DNA of 48,409 nt from Streptosporangium subroseum (GCF_900188345.1 NZ_FZOD01000072.1:1-48409), one strand, 5' to 3'. Counted from the first letter of the stretch, positions 1-7,536 are shown. Numbers and translations are program-made. The notes: generated by a model not told the origin, from the letters alone.

Positions 1-1
1 C

Positions 2-121
2 GGCAACCGCGCCGACCTGGTCGTCCTGGACCGCGACCCGTTCACCGAGCCCGCCGCCGACATCTGGCAGGCGAAAGTCGCCATGACCTTCGTCGATGGG
101 GAGCAGGTCTACCAGGCATGA
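2..121 (+). CDS. Amidohydrolase family protein, C-terminal end only (cut by window edge)
   Basis: Only the last 39 codons are inside the window. They read GNRADLVVLDRDPFTE, then a short strand-rich tail ending FVDGEQVYQA and TGA. The motif with Ala-Asp-Leu-Val-Val-Leu-Asp followed by Asp-Pro-Phe is the characteristic C-terminal beta-sandwich segment of amidohydrolase-superfamily enzymes of the YtcJ/amidohydrolase 3 type, where it follows the metal-dependent barrel. The barrel and metal ligands lie outside the window, so substrate and activity cannot be judged. A perfect hairpin starts one base after the stop, so this is the last gene of its transcript. Family call is fairly safe; function is unknown. 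Confidence 0.75.
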   Translation, partial: GNRADLVVLDRDPFTEPAADIWQAKVAMTFVDGEQVYQA

Positions 122-160
122 ACGAACGGGGCCCGCGTCTCACACGCGGGCCCCGTTCGT
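122..160 (+). terminator. Strong hairpin terminator after the amidohydrolase
   Basis: Arms 122-138 and 144-160 are a perfect 17-bp inverted repeat (acgaacggggcccgcgt and its complement) with a 5-nt loop. It begins directly after the TGA of the amidohydrolase gene. No T-run follows, as is usual in actinomycetes. Confidence 0.85.
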
Positions 161-164
161 CGTC

Positions 165-404
165 GTCGGAACGGCCGGTTACGTCACCGGCCGGAAACCG
201 CCCGGGCTGCCCCCGCAGCAACTGCGCGTCATACGGCTGGCCGCGGGCGGAGCCAGTAATCGTGAGATCGCCACCCGGCTCGGCATCAGCCCGCGGACCG
301 TGGGGAACCATCTGTACAAGGCCTTTCCCCGGCTCGGGATCGCCTCCCGCGACGAGTTGCGAAGCCTGCTCCGCACCGGCCACGCGCTGCTCACCGACCA
401 GTAG
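165..404 (+). pseudogene. Remnant of a LuxR-family regulator (C-terminal HTH only)
   Basis: From about 207 the frame encodes a recognisable LuxR/GerE DNA-binding domain: LPPQQLRVIRLAAGG, then SNREIATRLGISPRTVGNHL and a recognition-helix tail FPRLGIASRDELR, ending at TAG 402-404. In LuxR-type regulators this domain is the C-terminal 60 residues of a much longer protein, often a large ATP-binding regulator with the HLYxxFPKLGI pattern. Here nothing of the upstream domains remains: the frame runs straight into the terminator of the amidohydrolase gene, and no start codon with a ribosome binding site precedes the domain. I therefore read it as a truncated, probably dead gene. Expression as a free-standing HTH protein of about 80 residues is the less likely alternative. 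Confidence 0.6.
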
Positions 405-518
405 CATCGCTCCCGCGAAACCCGGACCGTCTCGGGTGGTCCCTCCCCCGTGAGGCCCACCTCGGGACGCCCACCGCGCCGAGCCACGCCGACCGCCCTA
501 TGACCGACGGAGAACGCC

Positions 519-1336
519 GTGAACGATCTGCCCATCTGCGTCACCTGCGGCGTCCAGTACGACGCCCCACGGGAGAACTGCCCAATCTGCGATGACGAGC
601 GGCAATATGTCGGGTGGGAGGGCCAGCGGTGGACCTCCCTTGACGAGCTGCGCCGGACCGGGCACAGAATGAAGATCGCCGAAGAGGGCGCCGGTGTGGT
701 CGGGGTCGGCACCGACCCCGCCACGGCCATCGGGCAGCGCGCGCTGCTGGTCCGCACGCCCGCGGGCAACGTGCTGGGGACATGGTCACCCACCTCGACG
801 ATGACGTGATCAAGGAGGTCAGGGAGCTCGGCGGGATCGACGCCATCGCGATCAGCCACCCGCACTTCTACGGCTCGATGGTCGAGTGGGCGCACGCCTT
901 CGACGCCCCGATCCACATTCACGCGGCCGACCGCGAGTGGGTGGCCCGCCCCGACGAGTCCGTCGTGTTCTGGGAGGGCGACACTCACGAGATCCTCGAG
1001 GGACTGACGCTGATCAACGCGGGCGTGCACTTCGACGGCGGCCAGGTGATGCACTGGCGCGACGGCGAGGAGGGCCGGGGCGCCCTGTTCTCCGGCGACA
1101 TCCTCCAGGTGGTGCAGGACCGCCGCTGGGTCAGCTTCATGTACAGCTACCCGAACCTCATCCCCGAACGCCCTCGGACGGTCCGCCGCGCCCTGTCCCT
1201 TCTGGAGCCGTACTCCTTCGAACGCGTCTACGGCGGCTGGTGGAAGAGGGTCGTGCACACCGACGGCGCCGAAGCCGTCCGCCGCTCCGCCGACCGCTAC
1301 CTGACCTTCGCCCTGGACGACTCCCCGCAGGAGTGA
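519..1336 (+). pseudogene. Metallo-beta-lactamase-fold hydrolase with N-terminal zinc ribbon, broken by a single-base frameshift
   Basis: A GTG at 519 with GGAG six bases upstream opens a frame encoding a likely zinc ribbon (CVTCG, CPICDD) and the start of a metallo-beta-lactamase fold up to RTPAGNVL. The frame is then lost, and the +2 frame continues the same fold without a gap: DMVTHLDDDVIKEVRE, AISHPHFYGSMVEW (the metal-binding HPH segment), an FSGDIL strand and the C-terminal helices to TGA at 1334-1336. At 771-783 the sequence reads gtgctggggacat. One extra T after ctg would restore Leu-Trp-Asp and a single 272-residue protein. So either the gene carries a recent -1 mutation or this is a sequencing error. 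Relatives are uncharacterised MBL-fold hydrolases with only part of the HxHxDH motif. The stop codon lies inside the first copy of a tandem repeat. Confidence 0.75.
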
Positions 1337-1465
1337 TCCGCCCCGGACCACCCCCGCGGGAATGATCCGCCCCGGACGACCCTCGCGGGAATGATCCGCC
1401 CTGACGCCTTCCCACAGGAATGATCCGTTCTGAACGGCCCCACGGGAATGATCCTCGGAGCCGCC
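1320..1465 (+). repeat. Five degenerate copies of a 29-bp tandem repeat
   Basis: The core ggaatgatcc (ggagtgatcc in the first copy) starts at 1330, 1359, 1388, 1417 and 1445, a period of 29, 29, 29 and 28 bp. Units have the form gcgggaatgatccgccccgga plus about 8 variable bases. The first unit covers the last codons and TGA of the metallo-hydrolase gene; the others are non-coding. Copies two and three are closest to each other and the outer ones are more diverged, the usual pattern of slippage growth. No function is visible. Confidence 0.8.
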
Positions 1466-1965
1466 GAAACGAACACCCGCCTCCCCCGCGATCTCCGTCT
1501 CAGAGGTAACCCGGCATGAGGTCGACCGTCGACCATGAGGCCACCGCGCCCGCCACCTGACCGAGGAGCGGCGTGACCGCCTCAGCTGGGCGCCTCTCCC
1601 CTCGCGGCGCGTGAACACGGCGGGCGGTTTGGCATGCCCTTCTCTCGACGCCCCGGCCCCGCGCGAAGGCTCACGTTTCTCACGTGGATTACATCAGGAT
1701 CGCGAAAAATCCAGGACAAAACGACCGGATCATGAATGGCGACCTCCCCCTCGAGATCAGATAAAGCCAATATCGTCGATTTCCAGGAGTGGCTCCATTT
1801 GGTGAATTAAACTAGCCACCATCAGCTTCTCGGCATCATGAAATAAACCAAATCCGGACGAATCGCTAATATGCAGAGAACCACACTCATTTCATTCGGT
1901 CATTTTATTCAGGCATAAGCCTCGGAGCAGTACAGAAAGCCGGGGACGAACAGAAGGAGAACCGC
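1466..1965. other. Intergenic region with an AT-rich leader before the lectin gene
   Basis: No credible gene is present. Composition shifts from GC-rich to clearly AT-rich between about 1680 and 1930, which is unusual here and ends just before the lectin start. This suggests a promoter/leader region for the lectin, or imported DNA. I could not assign -35/-10 boxes with confidence. Confidence 0.5.
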
Positions 1966-2568
1966 ATGAACCGCTCCATTCGTCACGTGCTCAGCCTTGC
2001 AGTAGCTTCCGCCGTCATCACGGCGGGCACGCCCGGTGTCCTCTCTCCGGCCGGGGCTTACGCGGCGACAGACGCGGGCAAGGCCTCACCCTCGGAGGAC
2101 ACCGCACACCGCCCGCGTGCCGCGCTTCCCCGCGCATTCATGCTGGCAAACGTGCAGACCGGCAAGTGCCTGACCATCGCCGGAGGGGTGAGCACCGACA
2201 ACAACGTCACCGCGCTCCAATACAACTGCGATACCCACCCCTCCCGCCGCTGGACATTGACCGACGTAACCGGCACCGGCCTCTACCAAATACGAAACGT
2301 ACAGACCCGAAAGTGCCTGACCATCGCCGGAGGGGTGAGCACCGACAACAACGTCACCGCCCTTCAGTACAACTGCGACAATCACCGCTCCCGCCGCTGG
2401 ACGCTGACCGACGTAACCGGCACCGGCCTCTACCAAATACGAAATGCACAGACCCGAAAGTGCCTGACCATCGCCGGAGGGGTGAGCACCGACAACAACG
2501 TCACCGCGCTCCAATACAACTGCGATACCCACCCCTCCCGCCGCTGGACACTGAGACTGGCGGGATAG
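1966..2568 (+). CDS. Secreted ricin-type beta-trefoil lectin domain protein
   Basis: The 200-residue product starts with a Sec signal peptide (MNRSIRHVL, a hydrophobic stretch to about residue 27, then AGAYAA as probable cleavage site). A 30-residue linker leads into three repeats at residues 64-112, 113-161 and 162-200. Each carries KCLTIAGG, the DNNVTALQYNCD segment and a terminal RRWTL, matching the ricin B-lectin pattern with CL near the start, a Cys in the middle and an RxW/QxW motif at the end. One beta-trefoil needs three such units, so this is a single carbohydrate-binding trefoil with no attached enzyme. The start is set by GAAGGAG at 1953-1959, six bases before ATG. It probably binds a polysaccharide outside the cell; the ligand is not predictable. 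The repeats are almost identical, unlike most trefoils. Confidence 0.85.
   Translation: MNRSIRHVLSLAVASAVITAGTPGVLSPAGAYAATDAGKASPSEDTAHRPRAALPRAFMLANVQTGKCLTIAGGVSTDNNVTALQYNCDTHPSRRWTLTDVTGTGLYQIRNVQTRKCLTIAGGVSTDNNVTALQYNCDNHRSRRWTLTDVTGTGLYQIRNAQTRKCLTIAGGVSTDNNVTALQYNCDTHPSRRWTLRLAG
2155..2568 (+). repeat. Three in-frame 147-bp direct repeats inside the lectin gene
   Basis: Units begin at cagacc, positions 2155, 2302 and 2449, exactly 147 bp (49 codons) apart; the third is cut by the stop codon. Long blocks such as gtgcctgaccatcgccgg are unchanged, synonymous positions included. Units 1 and 3 share gatacccacccctcccgcc while unit 2 differs there, so exchange between units 1 and 3 or two rounds of duplication is likely. 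Confidence 0.9.
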
Positions 2569-2732
2569 ACGCACGGATAAGGGAGGAACGGATAGGAGAA
2601 GCAGCACAACCAACGGCGGCAGTCCACCGTCCCTCCCTTCCCCTGGCCCGCAGATCCGCCGGTGGCCGGTGGCCGGTGGCCGGTGGCCGAGTTGATGGTG
2701 ACGCCGGTGAGAGCCGTCGGTGGTCACGGCCG

Positions 2733-3599
2733 TCACGGTCGATAATGGGGAGCGTCGACATACTCGACAGCGGGCTCCGGGGGCAACGCGTCTCCGGTCC
2801 GTTGGTCGGTGCAGGACGCCGTGCGAATCTCCTTACCGCTCAGCGGAGAAATCTCACCGTTCCCGATGAACCAGCCGCGAACGATTTTGACGGGCCATCC
2901 GGTGGCCGGGTCGATCCGTCGGGTCATGGATCGCATGATCAGACTGCCGGGTGTCCCGGTGGCACGCGCGAGTGTGAGCATCTGGCTGAGCACCAACGGC
3001 GCTTCCCCGTGCAGCATCATCTCGTTCCGACGGATCTCGACCTCGGCCACAATCTCCAAGGGGTCGCCTTCTTCGCCTCCCACATGACAGGTGAATACAT
3101 GCAGGCCGGCTCCTCCCCGGCTCAGTAACCACAGGAAAATGTCGGTCGCGTAGTCCTCTGCCTCCATGACACGTCCAACCGGGACGTCCAGCAGGAGTGC
3201 TTCGATTCGGAAGGACATCGCCCGGAGCCTTTCCCGGCCGGCGAGCGCGGCCACGAACTCCTCGATGGGTTCGCCCCGATAGGGAAGCGGATCACCCTCC
3301 TCGCACACCAGAGCGGCGTATCGAGCCCGGCTGCCGGGATCATCGGCTTCCAGCTCCATCTCCCGGCAGAACTCACGATATTCAACGGGATCGAACGTCT
3401 CGGCCACGACACGTCCGGCTCTGCGCATGATCCGCATTTCCCGCTCACACGTGGCGAGATAAGTGTCGTAGTCGCTGAACTCGAACGAGTCGTACTCGCG
3501 CATCGTTTCGAGATCCAGCTCGTCCATCAGCAACGCCACACCGAGGACGCGACGCCTCGCCGGTCTGCGCCGTGAGGATCGTCTGCGCTTCTTACCCAT
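2733..3599 (-). CDS. Hypothetical protein with basic N-terminus
   Basis: I do not recognise this 288-residue protein. The start is ATG at 3599, because GAGGAG lies eight bases upstream; a longer frame to 3635 has no ribosome binding site. Residues 2-20 are strongly basic (KKRRRSSRRRPARRR), followed by a short hydrophobic stretch (VLGVALLMDEL). The middle is acidic and helical with many Glu/Asp (YDSFEFSDYDTY, REFCREMELEADD). The C-terminal third holds beta-strand-like segments with HVFTCHVGG, IVAEVEIRRNEM and a conserved-looking SGKEIRTASC. There is no signal peptide and no clear membrane span. It stands alone between the lectin gene and a terminator of the MFS gene. The basic tail might contact nucleic acid or acidic lipid, but this is only a composition argument. 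Confidence 0.55.
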   Translation of the reverse strand: MGKKRRRSSRRRPARRRVLGVALLMDELDLETMREYDSFEFSDYDTYLATCEREMRIMRRAGRVVAETFDPVEYREFCREMELEADDPGSRARYAALVCEEGDPLPYRGEPIEEFVAALAGRERLRAMSFRIEALLLDVPVGRVMEAEDYATDIFLWLLSRGGAGLHVFTCHVGGEEGDPLEIVAEVEIRRNEMMLHGEAPLVLSQMLTLARATGTPGSLIMRSMTRRIDPATGWPVKIVRGWFIGNGEISPLSGKEIRTASCTDQRTGDALPPEPAVEYVDAPHYRP

Positions 3600-3682
3600 C
3601 CCCGCTCCTCTCGTCCGGATGGCAAAAATAGCCACGTTCGGAGGAGCGATTTCGATGGGAGAAGCCTCCTGTGGACAGCGTC

Positions 3683-3725
3683 GACGGGTACGGCCTCCCT
3701 GTGGAAAAGGGCGGCCGTACCCGTC
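3683..3725 (-). terminator. Hairpin terminator downstream of the MFS transporter
   Basis: Arms 3683-3695 and 3713-3725 form a perfect 13-bp inverted repeat (gacgggtacggcc). The 17-nt loop can pair further through ccct/aggg. It lies 90 bp beyond the stop of the leftward MFS gene. Confidence 0.75.
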
Positions 3726-3814
3726 ATAGGTTCAGGGGAGGGGCGGGATCCCACCGTTGGGAACTCCGGCCCGAGAGCGGCTCCCGTATCCACATCCGGT
3801 TCGGTCAGCCGAGT

Positions 3815-5140
3815 TCAGCCCCGCTCCGTGTCCGAGGTCGGGGTCAGGGCCGAAGCCGAGGTCAGGATCGGAGCAGGAGCAGGGGCAGGGGCCGAGGTCA
3901 GGATCGGCGTCGAGGTCGAGTCCGTCGTGGGCTGGGCCGCGGCCTCCGCGGCGGACACCGAGCGTGTCGTGACAGGCCGGGAGACGACGACGACGGCGAC
4001 GACGCAGAGGGCGGCGGCGGCGCAGAACACGGCGGGCAGCCCGGCAACCGCGCCGAGGAGCCCTCCGGACGCCGCCCCCAGGGGTGTGGCCCCCATGGCG
4101 ATCAACCTGTTGGTCGCGTGGACGCGGCCGAGCAGTTCCTCCGGGACGAGCCGCTGCCTCAGCGAGACCAGGAGGACGTTGGAGGCGGCGTTGGTCGCGC
4201 CGAGGAGCACCGCGGTGACACCGATGGCGGCGACGGTGGGGACAAGAACGGGCACGAGCAGCAGAAGGCTGTTGGCCAGATCGGCGGTGATCAGCACCCG
4301 CACCTGACCGGCGCGCCGGGCCAGACGTTCGGCCAGCAGGGAGCCCGCCACCGCCCCGAAGGCCAGCGTCGCCGCGAGAACGCCATAGCCGCTGGGCGAG
4401 AGCCCCACCCGTGAGTCCTCGCCGACGACCCACAGGACGAAGACCGCGAAGTAGGCCGCGTTCGCGAAGTTGAGCACACCCGCGAAGACGGAGAGCGCTC
4501 GCAGGACCCGATGGCCCCACAGGTAACGCAGGCCGTCGACGATGTCGGCGCGCAGAGGTCGCGTGGACGGGTTCTCGACGCGGAAGCGTCCGCGCATGCC
4601 AAGCAGGGCGAGTCCCGCCACCGCGTAGAGCAGGGCGGGCACCCCCAGCGTGGCGGCGGCGCCGAATCCGATGAGAAGCCCGGCCAGCGGTGCCCCGAGG
4701 AAGTTGTTGCCGACCGTCTGCACCGCGATGAGCTTGCCGTTGGCGCTGGCGAGCCGGTCACGCGGTACCGCCATCGGCAGCACGGACTGTGCTGAGGTGT
4801 CGGCGAAGACCTCGGCGATGCCGATCAGAAATGCTCCGGCCACCAGCACCGGCAGGTTCAACACCCCCAGCCACGCGGTCAGGGTCACCGCGGTCAGCAC
4901 GCCCGCACGCGTCCAGTTGGCCATGACCATGATCCGCCGCCGGTCGTACCGGTCGGCGAGCGCGCCCGCGTGCAGCGTCAGCAGCAGCCACGGCAGCGCC
5001 GCCGCCGCGCTGACCAGCGAGATCAGCAGCGGCGAGCGTGTCAGGGTCACCGCGATGAGTGCCACGCCGACGACCGCGACGCCGTCCCCGATGTTGGACA
5101 GGCCCGAGGCCGTCCACAACCAACGAAACGATCGTCCCAT
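3815..5140 (-). CDS. MFS transporter (drug-efflux type)
   Basis: The 441-residue protein has the hydrophobic pattern of a 12-helix major facilitator. The loop 2-3 signature appears as GALADRYDRRRIMVMANW, and helices 4-5 carry the GAFLIGIAEVFADTSAQS segment typical of the enterobactin-exporter/MFS_3 group. Start is ATG 5140 with GGAGG eight bases upstream; a longer frame lacks a ribosome binding site. The last 35 residues are an odd low-complexity tail of Pro/Thr/Ser/Ala repeats (TSAPAPAPAPILTSAS) beyond the final helix, encoded by a slippage-prone gcagg/ggccg tract. The gene is divergent from an ArsR regulator with shared inverted repeats between them, so export of a toxic compound under ArsR control is the likely role. 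Substrate is unknown. Confidence 0.85.
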   Translation of the reverse strand: MGRSFRWLWTASGLSNIGDGVAVVGVALIAVTLTRSPLLISLVSAAAALPWLLLTLHAGALADRYDRRRIMVMANWTRAGVLTAVTLTAWLGVLNLPVLVAGAFLIGIAEVFADTSAQSVLPMAVPRDRLASANGKLIAVQTVGNNFLGAPLAGLLIGFGAAATLGVPALLYAVAGLALLGMRGRFRVENPSTRPLRADIVDGLRYLWGHRVLRALSVFAGVLNFANAAYFAVFVLWVVGEDSRVGLSPSGYGVLAATLAFGAVAGSLLAERLARRAGQVRVLITADLANSLLLLVPVLVPTVAAIGVTAVLLGATNAASNVLLVSLRQRLVPEELLGRVHATNRLIAMGATPLGAASGGLLGAVAGLPAVFCAAAALCVVAVVVVSRPVTTRSVSAAEAAAQPTTDSTSTPILTSAPAPAPAPILTSASALTPTSDTERG

Positions 5141-5162
5141 TGCGACGCCTCCGGTATCGTGT

Positions 5163-5194
5163 AAAGGAAAGTGTGCAAATATTCCTTTGCAAAG
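5163..5194. promoter_or_regulatory. Probable ArsR operator between MFS and ArsR genes
   Basis: Nested symmetric elements lie in this divergent promoter: TGCAAA-N6-TTTGCA at 5174-5191, a fully palindromic CTTTGCAAAG at 5185-5194, and AAAGGAA-N12-TTCCTTT at 5163-5188. The block is AT-rich against GC-rich neighbours. This is what an autoregulated ArsR/MFS pair would need. Confidence 0.6.
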
Positions 5195-5209
5195 ATACGG
5201 CTGCACAAG

Positions 5210-5797
5210 ATGAATGACAAGACCAACAATCTCGAAGCCTCAGCGCTCAAGGGGCTCGCCCATCCCGTACGTCTCCGCCTGGTGGGGCTTCTCGATCACC
5301 ACGGTCCCGCGACGGCGACCCAGCTCGCCGCCCAGATCGGCGAGAACACGGGCTCGACGAGCTACCACCTGCGTCAGCTCGCCCGGCACGGGCTCATCGA
5401 GGACATTCCGGGGCGCGGCAAGGGCAAGGAGCGCTGGTGGCGCAGCCGCGCTTTCGACCTGGACGTCGACCGGTTCCGTCGCGATCCTGAGACGGCAGAG
5501 GCCGCCGAGTCCCTGCTCGCGGATATGATCCGCCAGCGAGGCGCCGAGCTCACCCGCTGGATGGAGGAGTCACGAGCCACCCCCCGGCCGTGGCTCGAGG
5601 CCGGAGCTCACAAGCACATGGCGCTGCGCCTCACCCGGGAGGAACTCGCCGACCTGACGCGGGAGGTCTCCCAGGTCCTGGACGCGCACCATGAGAGGGC
5701 CAGGGATCGAGACGAGAAGACGCCGGACACCGCCCGCGTCATCGTCCACTTCGACGTCTTCCCCGTCGGCCTCGGAGAGCAGGAAGCCCCCGAATGA
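5210..5797 (+). CDS. ArsR-family winged-helix transcriptional regulator
   Basis: The 195-residue protein carries an N-terminal ArsR-type winged helix: ALKGLAHPVRLRLVGLL (helix 1-2), TATQLAAQIGENTGSTSYHL (recognition helix) and RHGLIEDIPGRGKGKERWW (wing). Residues 100-195 form a helical C-terminal part seen in ArsR/YdfF-like regulators; there are no obvious metal-binding cysteines, so it probably senses an organic ligand or dimer state rather than arsenic. I chose ATG 5210 because homologous regulators begin just before this helix and the operator then lies upstream; a GTG at 5171 would place the operator inside the gene. The ribosome binding site is weak, so a short leader is possible. It is divergent from the MFS gene and likely represses it and itself. 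Confidence 0.85.
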   Translation: MNDKTNNLEASALKGLAHPVRLRLVGLLDHHGPATATQLAAQIGENTGSTSYHLRQLARHGLIEDIPGRGKGKERWWRSRAFDLDVDRFRRDPETAEAAESLLADMIRQRGAELTRWMEESRATPRPWLEAGAHKHMALRLTREELADLTREVSQVLDAHHERARDRDEKTPDTARVIVHFDVFPVGLGEQEAPE

Positions 5798-5802
5798 CGT
5801 AT

Positions 5803-5834
5803 GGCCGCCGTCTCGCACGACAAAGACGGCGGCC
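5803..5834 (+). terminator. Hairpin terminator after ArsR gene
   Basis: Arms 5803-5813 (ggccgccgtct) and 5824-5834 are perfectly complementary with a 10-nt loop, starting five bases after the ArsR stop codon. Confidence 0.8.
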
Positions 5835-5960
5835 GTTCCCCTTCGAGGGGTTTCATCAAAAGCACGATCGCGCCGCCCCCGGGCCCTCCCCACCGGCGTG
5901 AAACCGGAGAACCGGCCCGCGCCTCGGTGACCACGAGACCGACGACCGTCGTGTCAGTTC

Positions 5961-7043
5961 TCAGTAGACATACGGCCAGCCACTGGAGTCCCAGCCGAGC
6001 AGATTGATGCCGAGCCGGGCTGAGCCGTTGTCGGCGTAGTAGTGATAGACGAGGACGTCACCATCGGAATCGGACAGTACGGCGTTGTGTCCGGGACCGT
6101 GGATGCCGCCATGGCCCGCGAGGATCTCCGTCCCCCCGCCCGATGTCATCCGGGTTCCGTTCCGGTCGACAAAGGGGCCCGTGATCGACGCCGAACGGCC
6201 GACCATGGTGCGGTAGGTGCTCTGAGCACCCCTGCAGCACAGGTCGAAGGAGACGAACAGGTAGTAGTAGCCGCCATGGCGGTAGATGAAGGGCGCCTCG
6301 ACCGCGCCCGAGGCGGTGGTCCGCTGCGCCAGAGCGCGGATGGTGGTGTCGGAGGCCGACCTTCTGCCCGTCGCGGGGTCAAGCCGGATCATCTTGATGC
6401 CGGACCAGAAGGAGCCGAAGGACAGCCACCACACGTTCTGGGCGTCGACGACGAGGTTGGGGTCGATGGCGTTGTAACCGCTGCCGGAGGTGGTCTCGAT
6501 GATCATTCCCTGGTTCGTCCAGGATCCCGAGGCTCCGGTCGTGCTCGTGGCCAGGAAGATCGCCGAATGGGACGACCCGAAGCTGGAGGCCGAGTAGTAC
6601 AGGTAGTACCGGCCGTTGCGGTAGGAGATGTCGGGTGCCCACAGGTTGCGGCTTCCGCCGGTGTAGGCGGTGGTCCAGGGCGCCCCGTTCGGCCAGACGA
6701 CTCCGGCGTTGCGGAAGGCCGTCCGGTCGGTGGACGTCTTGATGCCGAGGCCGTCCGCGGTGTGGACCAGGATGTAGCCGCCGGCGGGGGTCTTCACCAT
6801 CGAGGGGTCGTGGACCAGGACGTCCCCGGTGACACGGCCCGGCCCCGGATAGTCCGCGAGCGAGGCGCCGGCGGCCCCGGACGCCGGACCACCGGAGCCC
6901 TGAACGGCGGCCGCGCCCCCGGAGCCTTGAGCGACGGCCGCGTCTGCCGAAGGACCCGCCATGGCGACCGCGGGTCGCAGGGCTCCCAGAGTGGCGACGG
7001 CGAACACGCACGTCACGATCAGCCCCCGGGCCGGACGTTTCAT
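5961..7043 (-). CDS. Secreted GH43 arabinan endo-1,5-alpha-L-arabinanase
   Basis: The 360-residue protein has an export signal (MKRPARGLIVTCVFAVATLG, cleavage near AMAG, residue 30) and a short GSGG-rich linker with a repeated VQGSGG/AQGSGG element (residues 38-56). The rest is one five-bladed propeller of glycoside hydrolase family 43. The three expected acidic residues are visible: Asp79 in VHDPSMV, Asp194 in NAIDPNL and Glu249 in SGAVEAPF. The segments LWAPDISYRNGRYYLYYS and GHGGIHGPGHNAV are typical of arabinanases, where the His of the latter sits near a bound ion. It should cut alpha-1,5-arabinan of plant cell walls outside the cell. It is transcribed alone, opposite to ArsR, behind a long upstream region with candidate operators. 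No carbohydrate-binding module is attached. Confidence 0.88.
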   Translation of the reverse strand: MKRPARGLIVTCVFAVATLGALRPAVAMAGPSADAAVAQGSGGAAAVQGSGGPASGAAGASLADYPGPGRVTGDVLVHDPSMVKTPAGGYILVHTADGLGIKTSTDRTAFRNAGVVWPNGAPWTTAYTGGSRNLWAPDISYRNGRYYLYYSASSFGSSHSAIFLATSTTGASGSWTNQGMIIETTSGSGYNAIDPNLVVDAQNVWWLSFGSFWSGIKMIRLDPATGRRSASDTTIRALAQRTTASGAVEAPFIYRHGGYYYLFVSFDLCCRGAQSTYRTMVGRSASITGPFVDRNGTRMTSGGGTEILAGHGGIHGPGHNAVLSDSDGDVLVYHYYADNGSARLGINLLGWDSSGWPYVY

Positions 7044-7365
7044 GTCATCACATCCTGATCTTGATTTGGTATACCGTTCCCCGGCCTGGAGGGGGGCGGG
7101 CCGGACTCAGCTCGTGGCCAGGCGGGACCGGGCCGGTGGAAGACAGGCCAGGGCAGCCAGGGTCAGAAGGAACCACCGGCGGAGGCCGTCCGGCCGGCTC
7201 CGTGGCCGGAGGTTCGCGCAGCGCGGTTCACCAGGTCGAGCGCTCTCCCGCTGCCGCCGGGCGGGGGCGTACCGGCTGTCGAGTGCGGCGGGAGCGGCGG
7301 GAGCGGCGGTCGAACCGGGACCCGCGAGCACCATCGGCCCCGTGACGTTCGGTAACATCGGCCCA

Positions 7366-7441
7366 CCATGTTTCTTAACATGGAATTACGATGCATGTAG
7401 TGGACTGACTGCACCGTACGGAGAGCGTTTACCAGCGTCAA
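7366..7441 (-). promoter_or_regulatory. Candidate promoter with downstream operator for arabinanase
   Basis: On the minus strand TTGACG (7441-7436) and TACGGT (7418-7413) are separated by 17 bp. About 25 bp downstream lies a perfect inverted repeat CCATGTT-tctt-AACATGG (7366-7383), a position suited to repression. It would give the GH43 transcript a leader of about 360 nt, which is long, so a promoter nearer to 7043 cannot be excluded. Confidence 0.4.
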
Positions 7442-7525
7442 CCCTCTCCACTCCGCCCGCTCCGAACAGACGCCCGCCCACGCACGTCGGCCCGCGATAC
7501 CGCCGACGCCCCAAGCCGGGGACCC

Positions 7526-7536
7526 TGAAACTTTCA
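7526..7536. promoter_or_regulatory. TGAAACTTTCA inverted repeat, hemicellulase-operator-like
   Basis: TGAAA-C-TTTCA is a perfect odd palindrome. Motifs of the GAAACTTTC form are known upstream of xylanase and related genes in Streptomyces, where LacI-type repressors act. It lies about 485 bp before the GH43 start, so the link is tentative. Confidence 0.35.

Noticed and set aside
2661..2689. Run of ggtggcc units
   Set aside because: Simple short-unit slippage in non-coding DNA, with no sign of function.
3828..4414. Long plus-strand frames rich in Arg/Gly/Glu opposite the MFS gene
   Set aside because: They are composition shadows of the high-GC MFS gene on the other strand; the same is true for the long frames opposite uvrA, pgk, recN and murJ.
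7107..7358. Possible 83-residue minus-strand protein upstream of GH43
   Set aside because: It has atypical composition, no good ribosome binding site and overlaps the candidate operator region. Only its end resembles a signal-peptide core.
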